Shown piece after piece: positions 5,034-5,060 of a stretch of 5,060 nt of DNA (position 1 is the first letter of the stretch; every line of letters begins with the position of its first letter). The DNA is from Syntrophus sp. (in: bacteria) (GTDB lineage Bacteria > Desulfobacterota > Syntrophia > Syntrophales > UBA8958), in NCBI GenBank assembly GCA_003451635.1, contig DMAT01000418.1, positions 1-5,060 of the forward strand, written 5' to 3'. The notes beneath the pieces were generated by a model. It was not told the DNA's origin. It saw only the letters and a program-made list of their open reading frames with translations, and did not search any database. Made by a program: the position numbers and the translations under genes.

Positions 5034-5060
5034 CATACACTTATAAGGCCTCCTGATGTC

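Noticed and set aside
5034..5060. Whether the last 27 bases begin another tRNA or a coding region.
   Set aside because: There is no acceptor-stem start or convincing ribosome binding site plus start codon; the stretch is too short to judge.

Overview
This window reads as an ordinary chromosomal, gene-dense stretch of a bacterium. Every convincing gene is on the + strand and the spacing is very tight. The gene content, base composition that looks fairly balanced by eye, and the resemblance of the proteins to those of anaerobic Desulfobacterota (the former Deltaproteobacteria, such as Syntrophus- or Geobacter-like lineages) make that group my best guess. No marker gene settles it.

Layout: (1) 2-181, the C-terminal 59 codons of lysA (diaminopimelate decarboxylase), cut by the window edge. 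(2) 203-1078 dapA and 1088-1900 dapB, the two steps that open the committed diaminopimelate/lysine branch. (3) 1902-2417 folK, the pyrophosphokinase of folate synthesis. (4) 2424-2687, a small membrane-anchored protein with a cysteine pattern of the TRASH type, not recognised further. (5) 2711-3358, a TalC/FSA-type transaldolase whose key residues favour transaldolase over fructose-6-phosphate aldolase. (6) 3374-3991, a CDP-alcohol phosphatidyltransferase, most likely PgsA. (7) 3988-4794, an alpha/beta hydrolase that overlaps pgsA by 4 bases. (8) 4822-4848, a probable promoter. (9) 4874-4948 tRNA-Gly(GCC) and 4958-5033 tRNA-Cys(GCA), both with encoded CCA. The last 27 bases hold nothing I can identify.

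Gaps between the protein genes run from a 4-base overlap to 23 bases, and I see no terminator between them, so lysA through the hydrolase could be one transcript. Its products feed cell-wall and lysine precursors (LysA, DapA, DapB), folate (FolK), the pentose phosphate pool (transaldolase) and phosphatidylglycerol (PgsA). This is a collection of growth-related housekeeping functions rather than one pathway. The tRNA pair looks separately promoted.

I found no mobile element, CRISPR array, phage gene, defence system or riboswitch, and nothing that looks like an undescribed system. The points most worth a second look are the small TRASH-like membrane protein, the pgsA to tRNA-Gly to tRNA-Cys linkage that resembles the E. 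coli arrangement, the transaldolase specificity residues, and the hydrolase coupled to pgsA.
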